Below, one piece after another: positions 25,585 to 35,331 of a stretch of DNA of 64,000 nt (its first letter is position 1; each line of letters starts with the position of its first letter). The notes beneath the pieces are model-generated. The model was not told the DNA's origin. It searched no databases and was given only the letters and a program-made list of their open reading frames with translations. This DNA comes from Burkholderia sp. Bp8992 (GTDB lineage: Bacteria; Pseudomonadota; Gammaproteobacteria; Burkholderiales; Burkholderiaceae): NCBI RefSeq assembly GCF_003853705.1, contig NZ_QTQI01000014.1, forward strand, positions 124,001 through 188,000. Direction: 5' to 3'. Position numbers and translations under genes: made by a program.

Positions 25585-26304
25585 TTGCCGAGACCGATTT
25601 CAAGTATAACCATCTACACATATGGAAAAAAATATGACGTGGCGGCTAGTGCCTTTAGGGCGCATGGACATTCCATCGTACCGACCCTTGTTCCTGTTGA
25701 GCTGAGAGAAAGCTTGCTTGCAGAGGTCACCAGAGCCTACTGCCCTGGTAAGACAGAGAAAGAGCGCGACGGTGTGATTTACGTTACGGCATGCCCATCG
25801 ATGGTCTCCGAAGCATACCAACAGTGGATGTCTGGTAATCGTAATCATTTGCCGCTAAATCGCTTGGTAAGTCAGATGTTCGAGACTGCGAGCGACGTGC
25901 TTGAATCACGAGACGAGTTGAGGTGTGGCCCCGCACAGATTGCTGTGCGCGAGTCTGGTGTTCCGTCGCCAGCCCCTCATATCGATGGATACAGTAAGAA
26001 TGAGCCTGAACCGAATACCCCTCGTGCTATCGTTGGCGTTTACTTGACCGACGTTCTCGATAAAGGCGACGGGGCGCTGATGGTATGGCCTGGTGAGCGG
26101 GTAGCCATCGCCAACCTACGAGATGCCCGGCGCTTCGATGAAGCAGAGAAAGTTGCACAGGCATGCAGGGAAGGAAATGCTGCATGTCAGCTACTACTTG
26201 GCGCAGCCGGAACAATATTCATCGTTGACGGTAACGTGCCACATGCAAATGCCGAACGGACAACCGACGGCAAGCGCATTGCAGTCTATCTTCGCGTCTA
26301 TTGA
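25585..26304 (+). CDS. 2-oxoglutarate/Fe(II) oxygenase-like protein (PhyH-like)
   Basis: A 239-aa protein with the facial triad of the double-stranded beta-helix oxygenases: H132-I-D134 (APHIDGY) and H220 (VPHANAE), with R231 placed to bind 2-oxoglutarate (DGKRIAVYLR). The overall look is phytanoyl-CoA dioxygenase-like. The best start is TTG 25585, with a GGGGA site about 9 nt ahead; a GTG at 25639 is possible. It is the most AT-rich gene of the island and stands alone. The substrate is unknown: small-molecule, protein or nucleic-acid hydroxylation are all open. The gap before it (25404-25584) shows nothing. Confidence 0.72.
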   Translation: MPRPISSITIYTYGKKYDVAASAFRAHGHSIVPTLVPVELRESLLAEVTRAYCPGKTEKERDGVIYVTACPSMVSEAYQQWMSGNRNHLPLNRLVSQMFETASDVLESRDELRCGPAQIAVRESGVPSPAPHIDGYSKNEPEPNTPRAIVGVYLTDVLDKGDGALMVWPGERVAIANLRDARRFDEAEKVAQACREGNAACQLLLGAAGTIFIVDGNVPHANAERTTDGKRIAVYLRVY

Positions 26305-26533
26305 AGCGGTTACGTTGAGTGTCGGGCGCTGCCTAGCGAGTCGAGTGGCGAGCCTATCCTCTTCGCTGGCGACCGGGTCGGGCGCCGCGATGCTTCGACT
26401 GTGCCAAACCCGCTCCTTCCTCAAGCAGACTCACACCTGGCAGTGGAGCAGTCAGCGTGGAGCCGGGACACAACAGCAGAAACGGAAATGAGAACAGCAT
26501 TCGAATAGGCCGCATTAGCCGAGTGGCGGTGAG

Positions 26534-26559
26534 CCTCTTGCGGCGGTCGGCGCAAGAGG
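26534..26559. repeat. Perfect 9-bp inverted repeat
   Basis: CCTCTTGCG (26534-26542) and CGCAAGAGG (26551-26559) enclose an 8-base loop. No T-run follows closely. It could end transcription of the oxygenase gene or be a remnant structure. The rest of 26305-26593 shows no gene. Confidence 0.45.
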
Positions 26560-26661
26560 TGCGTTTGGAAATTTTATTTTTTCGGTACGTTTCTGACCTG
26601 AGACGGATCGTGTAGCCAAACGGCAAATGAGTTCTCTTATCCTAGAGGCAAGGAGAACTCG

Positions 26662-26925
26662 ATGAAGAAGCGACATACCGACGAACAGATCATCCGCATT
26701 CTGCGGGAAGCCGAGAGCCAGGAGGTTCCGGTCAAGGATCTGTGCAAGCGCCACAACATCTCGGAGCAGACGTTTTACCGGTGGCGCACCAAGTTCGGTG
26801 GCATGGACGTGGCTGAGGCGGGTCGGCTCAAGGAGCTGGAATCGGAAAACGAGAAGCTCAAGCGGTTGGTCGCCGAGCAGTTGCTGGTGATCGACGGTTT
26901 GAAGGAGTTCAGCCGAAAAAAATGA
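26662..26925 (+). CDS. IS3-family transposase OrfA
   Basis: An 87-aa protein with a helix-turn-helix ([37 protein letters not shown]) and a leucine-zipper-like tail ([20 protein letters not shown]) used for multimerisation. ATG 26662 follows an AAGGAG site. It ends CGA AAA AAA TGA; the A-run at 26916-26922 is a fitting slippery site for the -1 frameshift that makes the OrfAB transposase of this family. Confidence 0.93.
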   Translation: MKKRHTDEQIIRILREAESQEVPVKDLCKRHNISEQTFYRWRTKFGGMDVAEAGRLKELESENEKLKRLVAEQLLVIDGLKEFSRKK

Positions 26926-27761
26926 GTTCCCCGGCGGGCCGGCGCGAAGCGCTGGAAGTCCTGACTCGGTGGGGGCTGTCACAACGCAAGGCATGTCGTT
27001 ACCTGGGACTGAGCCGCCGGGTGGCGACCTACGCGCTCAAGCAACCGGAGAAAGACCGGAGCTTGGGCGAACGGTTGATCGCGGCCTCCCAAGAGGTGCC
27101 GCGCTTTGGCTATCGCCGGATCTCGGCCTGGCTGTCGTTGAGTGAATCGCGTGTGCGCCGAATGTGGCGTGCGTTGAAGCTGAACATCCCGAAGCGACGG
27201 CCGCGCCGACGGCGTTGCGGCAGCGATATCCGTCTGCCAGGCGCGACGAAGCCCAATTCGGTCTGGAGCTACGACTTCGTGCATGACCAATTGGTCGACG
27301 GTCGGGTCTTGAAGATGCTGTGCGTGATCGACGAGTACACACGGGAATGCCTGGAGATCGAAGTCGGCGCCAGCCTGCGTTCGCAGGACGTGATCCTGGT
27401 GCTGTCGCGATTGATGCGACTGTACGGCAAGCCAGCGTTCGTTCGGTCGGACAACGGCGCGGAATTTACTGCCGCCCGGGTCATGCGCTGGTTGCGTGAC
27501 GCGGCAATCGGGTCGGCCTTTATTACGCCCGGTAGCCCATGGCAAAACGGCTTCGTCGAAAGCTTCAACGGCAAGCTGCGCGACGAACTGTTGAACCGAG
27601 AGTGGTTTCGCAGCCGGGCCGAGGCCAAGGTGCTCATCGAGCGCTGGCGGCAGTTCTACAACGAGCGCCGACCGCATAGCGCTCATCGTTACCAACCTCC
27701 CGCCACGGTCCGTCGAGCCTGGCTGGATTCCGATAATATCGACAGGCGACTCACTGCTTAA
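26922..27761 (+). CDS. IS3-family transposase OrfB (DDE integrase core)
   Basis: A 279-aa protein, in the -1 frame relative to OrfA and starting at the ATG that overlaps the OrfA stop. It has the HTH_21 region ([20 protein letters not shown]) and the retroviral-type DDE core: first Asp in WSYDFVHDQ, second in VRSDNGAEF and Glu in [14 protein letters not shown]. It is full length with no internal stop, so the element could be active. In IS3 elements the working transposase is the fused OrfAB product. Confidence 0.95.
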   Translation: MSSPAGRREALEVLTRWGLSQRKACRYLGLSRRVATYALKQPEKDRSLGERLIAASQEVPRFGYRRISAWLSLSESRVRRMWRALKLNIPKRRPRRRRCGSDIRLPGATKPNSVWSYDFVHDQLVDGRVLKMLCVIDEYTRECLEIEVGASLRSQDVILVLSRLMRLYGKPAFVRSDNGAEFTAARVMRWLRDAAIGSAFITPGSPWQNGFVESFNGKLRDELLNREWFRSRAEAKVLIERWRQFYNERRPHSAHRYQPPATVRRAWLDSDNIDRRLTA

Positions 27762-27807
27762 CTGGCTAAAAAATCCCGCCGCAGGTCAAGGTAAAAGCGT
27801 GGCCGGG

Positions 27808-27828
27808 TTTGTACCAGCGCTTTGTACC
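27808..27828 (+). repeat. Paired TTTGTACC sites, right end
   Basis: TTTGTACC occurs at 27808-27815 and 27821-27828, again 13 bp start to start and in the same direction as the left pair. It lies 20 bp beyond the IS end and about 130 bp inside the right attachment repeat. Best read as arm sites of the missing recombinase. Confidence 0.6.
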
Positions 27829-27924
27829 AGTTCAATACGTCGAACAAAGCATGAAAAGCAGGCCAATTCAGAAATATCCTTGTGAAACAAGGACTTATGT
27901 CTTCGCCTGAGTGGCGCCAGACAA

Positions 27925-27959
27925 AGAAAAAGGCCGCTGAACCTTGCGGTGCAGCGGCC

Positions 27960-27962
<3 letters not shown>
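27925..27962 (-). terminator. Terminator after the CAT tRNA gene
   Basis: On the minus strand, a stem of at least 9 bp (AGGCCGCTG with its complement) with extra A-T pairs is followed by TTTTTC. It begins seven bases after the tRNA 3' end. It must have been brought in with the island, since the original one is now at 10162-10197. Confidence 0.85.
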
Positions 27963-28045
<83 letters not shown>

Positions 28046-28207
28046 GTGAAGAATTGAATTATGTCGGTCGGCCGCTTGGCTGTCAACAGCTTTTTCCATC
28101 TTTCGTGAAAAAAGTTGCCGGGCGGCCCATGGCGGCCTCGCGACAGGGCGGGTGGCGGGCTACCGGAACACCCGTCCGGCAACCCGTCCCCGCCGGCGCG
28201 TGCAACC

Positions 28208-29866
28208 TCAATCCTGCGCGTAGATGTTCGAGTCCTTCGTCTCCTTGACGAACAGCAGGCCGATTACGAACGTGGCCAGCGCGATCACGATCGGATACCA
28301 GAGCCCAGAATAGATGTTGCCCTTCGCCGCGACGATCGCGAACGCGGTCGCCGGCAGGAAGCCGCCGAACCAGCCGTTGCCGATGTGATAGGGCAGCGAC
28401 ATCGACGTGTAGCGGATCCGCGTCGGGAACATCTCGACCAGCATCGCGGCAATCGGGCCGTAGACCATCGTCACGTAGATCACGAGGATCGTCAGGATCA
28501 CGATCGTCATCGGCCAGTTGAGCTGCGCCGGGTCGGCCTTCGCCGGGTAGCCGGCGCCCTTCAGCGTCGACGCGAGCGTCTTGTCGAACGCCGCGCCCTG
28601 CGCCTTCGCGTCGGCCGCCTTGCCGTCGTAGGTCTGGATCACCGCGTCGCCGACCTTGATCTCGGCCAGCGAGCCGGCCGGCGCCGCGACGTTCTCGTAG
28701 TTCAGGCCTGCCTTCGAGAGCGCGCTTTTCGCGATGTCGCACGAGCTCGTGAACTTCGACGTGCCCACCGGGTTGAACTGGAACGAGCAGGTGGCCGGGT
28801 CGGCCAGGACCGTGATCGGCGCCTTCTGCGTCGCGAGCTCGAGCTGCGGGTTCGCGTAGTGCGTGAGCGCCTTGAACAGCGGGAAGTACGTCAGCGCCGC
28901 GATCAGGCAGCCCGCGAGGATGATCGGCTTGCGGCCGATCTTGTCCGACAGCGAACCGAAGAACAGGAAGAACGGCGTGCCGATCAGCAGCGCGATCGCG
29001 ATCAGGATGTTCGCGCTGGCACCGTCGACCTTCAGCGTCTGCGTGAGGAAGAACAGCGCGTAGAACTGGCCCGTGTACCACACGACGGCCTGGCCGGCCG
29101 TCAGGCCGACGAGCGCGAGGATCACGATCTTCAGGTTCTTCCACTGGCCGAACGCCTCGGTCAGCGGCGCCTTCGACGTCTTGCCTTCCGCCTTGATGCG
29201 CAGGAACACCGGCGATTCGTTCAGCTGCATCCGGATCCATACCGACACGGCGAGCAGCAGGATCGACGCGACGAACGGCACGCGCCAGCCCCAGCTGCCG
29301 AACGCTTCCTCGCCGATGAACGTGCGCACGCCGAGGATCACGAGCAGCGACAGGAACAGGCCGAGCGTGGCGGTCGTCTGGATCCACGCGGTGTAGAAGC
29401 CGCGACGGTTCGCCGGCGCATGTTCGGCGACGTAGGTCGCCGCACCGCCGTACTCGCCGCCGAGCGCGAGGCCCTGCAGCAGCCGCATCGCGATGAAGAT
29501 CACAGGCGCGGCGATGCCGATCGACGCGTAGCCGGGCAGGAAGCCGACCACGAACGTCGAGACGCCCATGATCACGATCGTCACGAGGAACGTGTGCTTG
29601 CGGCCGACGAGGTCGCCGAGCCGGCCGAACACGATCGCGCCGAACGGCCGCACCGCGAAGCCGGCGGCGAAGCCGAGCAGCGTGAAGATGAAAGCGGCGG
29701 TCGGATTGACGCCGGAGAAGAAGCTCTTGCTGATGTAGGCCGCGAGCGAACCGGCCAGGTAAAAGTCGTACCACTCGAACACGGTGCCGAGCGACGACGC
29801 GAAGATCACCTTCTTCTCTTCGCCCGTCATCGGCGAGTGCGAAATTTGCCCGCCTAACGTTGCCAT
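28208..29866 (-). CDS. MFS transporter, MHS/ProP-like, with a periplasmic insertion
   Basis: A 552-aa protein of 12 expected transmembrane segments with MHS marks: SLGTVFEWYDFYLAGSLAAY, GRLGDLVGRKHTF and RLLQGLALGGEYGGAATYVA. It is longer than usual (about 430-500 aa) because of a soluble stretch of about 110 residues (roughly 390-490, PATCSFQFNPVGTSKFTSSC onward) between late transmembrane segments, containing two Cys. ATG 29866 follows a GGAGA site. The likely role is proton-coupled uptake of a carboxylate or osmolyte. It lies downstream of, and on the same strand as, the sensor kinase, with a 226-nt gap. Confidence 0.87.
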   Translation of the reverse strand: MATLGGQISHSPMTGEEKKVIFASSLGTVFEWYDFYLAGSLAAYISKSFFSGVNPTAAFIFTLLGFAAGFAVRPFGAIVFGRLGDLVGRKHTFLVTIVIMGVSTFVVGFLPGYASIGIAAPVIFIAMRLLQGLALGGEYGGAATYVAEHAPANRRGFYTAWIQTTATLGLFLSLLVILGVRTFIGEEAFGSWGWRVPFVASILLLAVSVWIRMQLNESPVFLRIKAEGKTSKAPLTEAFGQWKNLKIVILALVGLTAGQAVVWYTGQFYALFFLTQTLKVDGASANILIAIALLIGTPFFLFFGSLSDKIGRKPIILAGCLIAALTYFPLFKALTHYANPQLELATQKAPITVLADPATCSFQFNPVGTSKFTSSCDIAKSALSKAGLNYENVAAPAGSLAEIKVGDAVIQTYDGKAADAKAQGAAFDKTLASTLKGAGYPAKADPAQLNWPMTIVILTILVIYVTMVYGPIAAMLVEMFPTRIRYTSMSLPYHIGNGWFGGFLPATAFAIVAAKGNIYSGLWYPIVIALATFVIGLLFVKETKDSNIYAQD

Positions 29867-30092
29867 GAATCGTCTCCAAGTCCCTTGATATAGATGTGCG
29901 GCCGCCTTGGGTGGGCGGGCCTGTCGACGATTATTGGCACGGAAACTTACGGCGGACTGACTCGCGCGCACAAAGCGACTGCACGTTAACCCGCGCCGAA
30001 TCGTCCGCTTCTCGTGTTGATTGTGCTGCGAACGTCCGGTAAATCGCCGGTTTCGACGCATTTGCGCCACACGGCGGCGGCGCGTGTCAGGG

Positions 30093-31640
30093 TTAATCCG
30101 GGGCCGTACCGGCCAACGGCAGGCTGACGCGCACGAGCGTGCCGGCGAGGCGCGGCGCCTGCTGGTAGACGTGATCGTCGAGCGTCAGCGTGCCGCCGTG
30201 CTGCGTCGCGATCTCGCGCACGATCGCGAGCCCGAGGCCGCTGCCGTCGCCCTCGCGGCCGAGGATCCGGTAGAAGCGCTCGACGACGCGCTCGCGTTCG
30301 GCGGCCGGGATGCCGGGGCCCGTATCCTCGACTTCGAGATGCGCGAACCGCGCGGCCGGGTCGGCACGCACGCGCACGGTGATGCGGCCGCCTTCGGGCG
30401 TGTAGCGGATCGCGTTGTCGATCAGGTTGCCGAGCATCTCGCGCAGCATCACCGGATTGCCGTCGACGTCGAGCGGCGCATCGTCCGGCGGCCCTTCGTA
30501 GCCGAGGTCCATCCGCTTCGCGAGCGCGGCCTGCACCCAGTCGCGCACCGCGCGCCGCGCGAGCGCGGCGATCTCGACCGGCTCGAACGTGAGCCCGCTC
30601 GCGCGGTTCTCGGCGCGCGCGAGCGCCAGCAGCTGCGTGACGAGCCGCGCGGCCTGCTCGGAGCTCGTCGCGATCTGTTCGAGCGAGCGCTGCACGTCGG
30701 GCGGGACCGGGTGGCGCAGCGCGAACTCGGCCTGCGTGCGCAGGCCCGCGAGCGGCGTCTTCATCTGGTGCGCGGCGTCGGCGATGAAGCGCTTCTGCAG
30801 CGCCATGTTCTGTTCGAGGCGCGCGAGCAAGTCGTTGAACGACGTGACGAGCGGCTCGATCTCGGGCGGCGCGCGCTGCGCCTCGACGGGCGACAGGTCG
30901 TCGGGCCGCCGCGCGCGGATGTGCGCCTGCAGCGCATTGAGCGGCGCGAGCCCGCGCGACAGCCCGAACCACACGAGCAGGATCGCGAGCGGCAGGATCA
31001 CGAATTGCGGCAGGATCACGCCCTTGATGATGTCGTTCGCGAGCGCGTTGCGCTTGTCGAGCGTCTCGCCGACCTGCACGAGCACGGGCTGCGTGTCGCC
31101 CGATTGCGGCAGTGCGACCGTCGTATACGCGACGCGCACGTCGTTGCCGCGCAGCAGGTCGTCGCGGAACACGACGACGCCCGGCGGCGGGCGGTCCTCG
31201 TCGCGCGGCAGCGGCATGTCGGCTTCGCCCGCGACCAGTTCGCCGCGGGTGCCGAGCACCTGGAAGTAAACACTGTCGACGTTGTCGGCGCGCAGGAAGT
31301 CGCGCGTCTGTTCCGGCAGCGTCAGCTCGGCCACGCCGTTCACCGGATGAATCTGCCGGGCGAGCACGTACGCATTGGTTTCGAGCGCACGGTCGAACGG
31401 ACTGTTCGCGATCGTCTTCGCGACGAGGTAGGTGACGGCGATGCTCATCGGCCACAGCAGCAGCAGCGGCGCGAGCATCCAGTCGAGGATCTCGCCGAAC
31501 AGCGAGCGCGGGCGCGGCGCCTCGGGCGATTCGGTTTCGTCGGGCGGCGCGAACGGGTTTTCGTAGCGCGCGTCGCGCGCGTCGTCGGCGGCCGACGACG
31601 GCGCGCCGGTCGGGTGGCGGGAGTGGGCCGGCGTGGCCAT
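30093..31640 (-). CDS. Two-component sensor histidine kinase (TctE/QseC-like)
   Basis: A 515-aa inner-membrane kinase. The order is: an N-terminal cytoplasmic tail, TM1 (MLAPLLLLWPMSIAVTYLVA), a periplasmic sensor domain of about 140 residues, TM2 (FVILPLAILLVWFGL), a HAMP-like linker, the H-box with phosphoacceptor near His291 (IADAAHQMKTPLAGLRTQ), N-box (LGNLIDNAIRYTPEGG), G1 (EDTGPGIPAAE) and G2 (GSGLGLAIVREIA). ATG 31640 starts 16 nt after the regulator gene's stop, so the two form one unit. A carboxylate signal is typical for TctE-like kinases but is unproven here. The MHS transporter downstream is a possible target. Confidence 0.88.
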   Translation of the reverse strand: MATPAHSRHPTGAPSSAADDARDARYENPFAPPDETESPEAPRPRSLFGEILDWMLAPLLLLWPMSIAVTYLVAKTIANSPFDRALETNAYVLARQIHPVNGVAELTLPEQTRDFLRADNVDSVYFQVLGTRGELVAGEADMPLPRDEDRPPPGVVVFRDDLLRGNDVRVAYTTVALPQSGDTQPVLVQVGETLDKRNALANDIIKGVILPQFVILPLAILLVWFGLSRGLAPLNALQAHIRARRPDDLSPVEAQRAPPEIEPLVTSFNDLLARLEQNMALQKRFIADAAHQMKTPLAGLRTQAEFALRHPVPPDVQRSLEQIATSSEQAARLVTQLLALARAENRASGLTFEPVEIAALARRAVRDWVQAALAKRMDLGYEGPPDDAPLDVDGNPVMLREMLGNLIDNAIRYTPEGGRITVRVRADPAARFAHLEVEDTGPGIPAAERERVVERFYRILGREGDGSGLGLAIVREIATQHGGTLTLDDHVYQQAPRLAGTLVRVSLPLAGTAPD

Positions 31641-31656
31641 CGCGGCGACGCCGGTG

Positions 31657-32385
31657 TCAGCGCAGCGGCGTGCCGGCCACCGCGGGCTGGGGCGCTGCCG
31701 TGTCGGCCGGCGCGGCGGGCGCGACCTTCTCGAGGCAATAGCCGAGGCCGCGCACGGTCGAGATCCGCACGCCGCTCGGTTCGATCTTCTTGCGCAGCCG
31801 GTGCACGTAGACCTCGATCGCGTTGTTGCTGACTTCCTCGCCCCATTCGCACAGGTGATCGACGAGCTGTTCCTTCGACACGAGCCGGCCGATCCGCTGC
31901 AGCAGCACTTCGAGCAGCCCGAGTTCGCGCGCGGAGAGATCGAGCACGTGGTCGTTCGCATACGCGATGCGGCCGACCTGGTCGAACGCGAGCGAGCCGT
32001 GGCGCACGACGGTCGGGCCGCCGCCCGCGCCGCGCCGGGTCAGCGCGCGCACGCGCGCCTCGAGCTCGTTGAGCGCGAACGGCTTGGCCATATAGTCGTC
32101 GGCGCCGAGGTCGAGCCCCTTCACGCGTTCGTCGACGCTGTCGGCGGCGGTCAGGATCAGCACGGGGAGGTTGGAGTTGCGCGCGCGCAGGCGCTTGAGC
32201 ACCTCGAGCCCGGACATTTTCGGCAGGCCGAGATCGAGGATCAGCAGGTCGAAAGTCTGCATCGACAGCGCCGTGTCGGCATCGACGCCGCTCTTCACGT
32301 GGTCGACGGCATAGCCCGATTGGCGGAGTGACCGGGTGAGGCCGTCCGCGAGTATGCTGTCATCTTCGGCGATGAGGATTCGCAT
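31657..32385 (-). CDS. OmpR-family response regulator (TctD/QseB-like)
   Basis: A 242-aa regulator. The receiver domain has the acidic pocket E7-D8-D9, phosphoacceptor Asp51 (LLILDLGLP) and the conserved Lys near 101 (MAKPFALNE). The C-terminal winged helix has LDLSARELGLLEVLLQRIG and the recognition helix NNAIEVYVHRLRKKI. ATG 32385 is the first residue of the conserved fold. The gene is divergent from recA, sharing a 184-nt intergenic region. It heads the operon with the sensor kinase. Confidence 0.92.
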   Translation of the reverse strand: MRILIAEDDSILADGLTRSLRQSGYAVDHVKSGVDADTALSMQTFDLLILDLGLPKMSGLEVLKRLRARNSNLPVLILTAADSVDERVKGLDLGADDYMAKPFALNELEARVRALTRRGAGGGPTVVRHGSLAFDQVGRIAYANDHVLDLSARELGLLEVLLQRIGRLVSKEQLVDHLCEWGEEVSNNAIEVYVHRLRKKIEPSGVRISTVRGLGYCLEKVAPAAPADTAAPQPAVAGTPLR

Positions 32386-32468
32386 GTTGCTGACCGATGG
32401 CCGGCGGGGCGTTTGCGCCGGTGCGGCTGTCTCCGGAGTGATTCGTGTACAACGCCCGCATTGCGGGC

Positions 32469-32499
32469 TTGCATAAAACACTGTTTTTTTATACAGTGT
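32469..32499 (+). promoter_or_regulatory. recA promoter with LexA (SOS) box over the -10 element
   Basis: TTGCAT (32469-32474), a 17-bp spacer and TACAGT (32492-32497) make a sigma70-type promoter. An inverted repeat ACACTG-N10-CAGTGT (32478-32499; core CTG-N10-CAG at 32481-32496) covers the spacer and -10. CTG-N10-CAG matches the enteric and beta-proteobacterial LexA consensus. LexA bound here would block RNA polymerase, giving SOS control of recA and recX. Confidence 0.88.
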
Positions 32500-32569
32500 C
32501 TGCATTCGGCGGCGCTTGAAAGCGGGCGCGCCTTTCACAGACGCTGCTCATCATAGCAAAGGACGATTC

Positions 32570-33639
<1,070 letters not shown>

Positions 33640-33640
<1 letters not shown>

Positions 33641-34509
33641 TGGTGGCGCGCCGAGGTCAGGCTGGCGAGCCGGTGGAGAGCGATGCGCCCGAAGCGGCCG
33701 GTCGCTCCGGCCGGCGAGCCGGATCCTCGGGCGCCGACCGGCGGAGCGCAGGCAGTCATGCCGCGAACCGCACCGCGACGAGGGCATCCGACGATGCCCT
33801 CGTTTCGTTTGAGATTGTCGCGCCGGACGATCCGTTCGACGACGACGAATCGTTCGACGCGCACGACCGCTCCCGCCGTCGCGTGTCCGGTGTCAGCTTC
33901 CCCGGCGATCGCGCAGCCGATGCGCCGGCACCGGCAAGAGAAGACGTCTATACACGCAGCAGCCAGCATCCGCGCCGCACGCGCCGTGCATCCGGCGCTG
34001 CTTCCAGTCCTTCATCCGGCGACATGCCGGGCGCCGCCGAACGCAAGTCGTCGAAACCGCCACGGTCATTGAAGGGCCGCGCGCTCGGCTATCTGTCGAG
34101 GCGTGAATACAGTCGCGCGGAACTCGCGCGCAAGCTCGCGCCTTACGTCGGCGAAGACGAATCCGTCGAACCGGTGCTCGATGCGCTGGAGAAGGAAGGC
34201 TGGCTGTCCGACGCACGTTTCGCCGAGAGCCTCGTGCATCGCCGCGCGTCGCGTGTCGGCGCCGCGCGCATCGTCAGCGAGCTGAAGCGTCATGCAGTCG
34301 GCGACACGCTCGTCGAGGAGGTGAACGCCCAGCTGCGCGAGACCGAATGGGCCCGCGCGCAGGCCGTCTGGCGCAAGAAATTCGGTGCACTGCCGCAAAC
34401 GCCGGCTGAGCGTGCGAAGCAGGCGCGCTTTCTCGCCGCGCGCGGCTTCTCGAGCGCGACTATCGTGAAGTTGCTGAAGGTCGGCGACGATTTTCCGATC
34501 GACGACTGA
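33640..34509 (+). CDS. recX: RecA regulator RecX with a long N-terminal extension
   Basis: RecX binds and limits RecA filaments. The RecX three-helix repeats occupy the C-terminal 150 residues (LKGRALGYLSRREYSRAELA, LEKEGWLSDARFAESLVHRR, FLAARGFSSATIVKLLK). Before them is a disordered stretch of about 130 residues rich in Arg, Ser, Ala and Asp, not found in the roughly 150-aa standard RecX. ATG 33640 overlaps the recA stop, which favours coupled translation and the long form. An in-frame ATG at 34024 would give a normal-size RecX of about 161 aa but has no good ribosome-binding site. Confidence 0.9.
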
Positions 34510-34654
34510 CCGGCCGGTCGCGCGCGTGGCGCGCGATTTTGCTGCAATGCAACTGCCTCCGGACAGGCGGGAATACCCGCCGTCGCGTCAAACTGTCTCA
34601 AATACCCAATATGCTAAAATCCGTGGGTTTTCCTCTTCGGCCTCAACCTCCAGC

Positions 34655-35263
34655 ATGCCGCTATCCGAGCCCGTGCCCCGTCAGTTGCGACATCGACGCG
34701 CAATCCGAGCGGAAGCTTACGAGCGCGGCGACGGCTTGTGGGACATCGAAGCCTGCCTGACCGACCACAAGCCGCGCGATGTCGCGCTTGCGTCGGGCAT
34801 CCGGCCCCAAGGCCTGCCGATCCACGAACTCTGGCTGCGCGTGACTATCGATCGTGAACTCAATGTCGTCGACGCCGAAGCGTCTTCGGAATGGGTGCCC
34901 TATCCCGGTCACTGTCAATCCGCCCCTCCTGCCTACCGGGCCCTCATCGGGCTCAATCTCTTCCGCAATTTCCGCCGCAACGCGAACCGGCTGCTCGCCG
35001 GCGTCGCAGGCTGCTCCCATCTCACCGAACTGTGCGCCGTGCTGCCGACGGCAGCGATCCAGGCGTTCGCCGGTGACGTGTGGAACGTGCGCGAGGAGGG
35101 CGGCGAAGGGCCGGATCACGACGGCGCGCACGCCGAACCGCCTTTCCAGCTCGGCCGTTGCCGCGCGCTGCGGTTCGACGGCGAGGTCGTGCGGCAGTAC
35201 TACCCGCGCTGGTATGGCCCGATTCGGCCGGATATGCCCGGTGATGGCAGCACGAAGGAATGA
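34655..35263 (+). CDS. DUF2889-type protein of unknown function
   Basis: A 202-aa protein found next to recX and sucC in Burkholderia as far as I recall, matching what I know as DUF2889. It starts MPLSEPVPRQLRHRRAIRAE. Recognisable parts are GDGLWDIEACLTDHKPRDV, GLPIHELWLRVTID and CSHLTELCAVLPTAAIQAFAG. In other bacteria similar proteins sit with aromatic or fatty-acid catabolism genes and their role is unclear. The start at 34655 is the first ATG within the conserved part; the upstream frame overlaps the promoter region. Confidence 0.75.
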   Translation: MPLSEPVPRQLRHRRAIRAEAYERGDGLWDIEACLTDHKPRDVALASGIRPQGLPIHELWLRVTIDRELNVVDAEASSEWVPYPGHCQSAPPAYRALIGLNLFRNFRRNANRLLAGVAGCSHLTELCAVLPTAAIQAFAGDVWNVREEGGEGPDHDGAHAEPPFQLGRCRALRFDGEVVRQYYPRWYGPIRPDMPGDGSTKE

Positions 35264-35331
35264 ACGGAAATCATTCGAAGAAGCGTCTTAAGCGACTTTT
35301 CATCCAACTCTCAGACTGAAGGGAATCACGC

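Larger units (their letters stand above)
26594..27788 (+). mobile_element. IS3-family insertion sequence (IS407-like), about 1.2 kb
   Basis: Overlapping orfA and orfB of an IS3-type transposase are bounded by imperfect inverted repeats: TGACCTGAGACGG at 26594 and, on the other strand, TGACCTGCGGCGG ending at 27788. The terminal TGACCTG is the kind I associate with the IS407 group. The bases outside the ends (TTTC left, AGGT right) do not match, so the usual 4-bp target duplication is missing. This suggests that DNA next to the element was deleted or that it formed by recombination. Confidence 0.88.
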
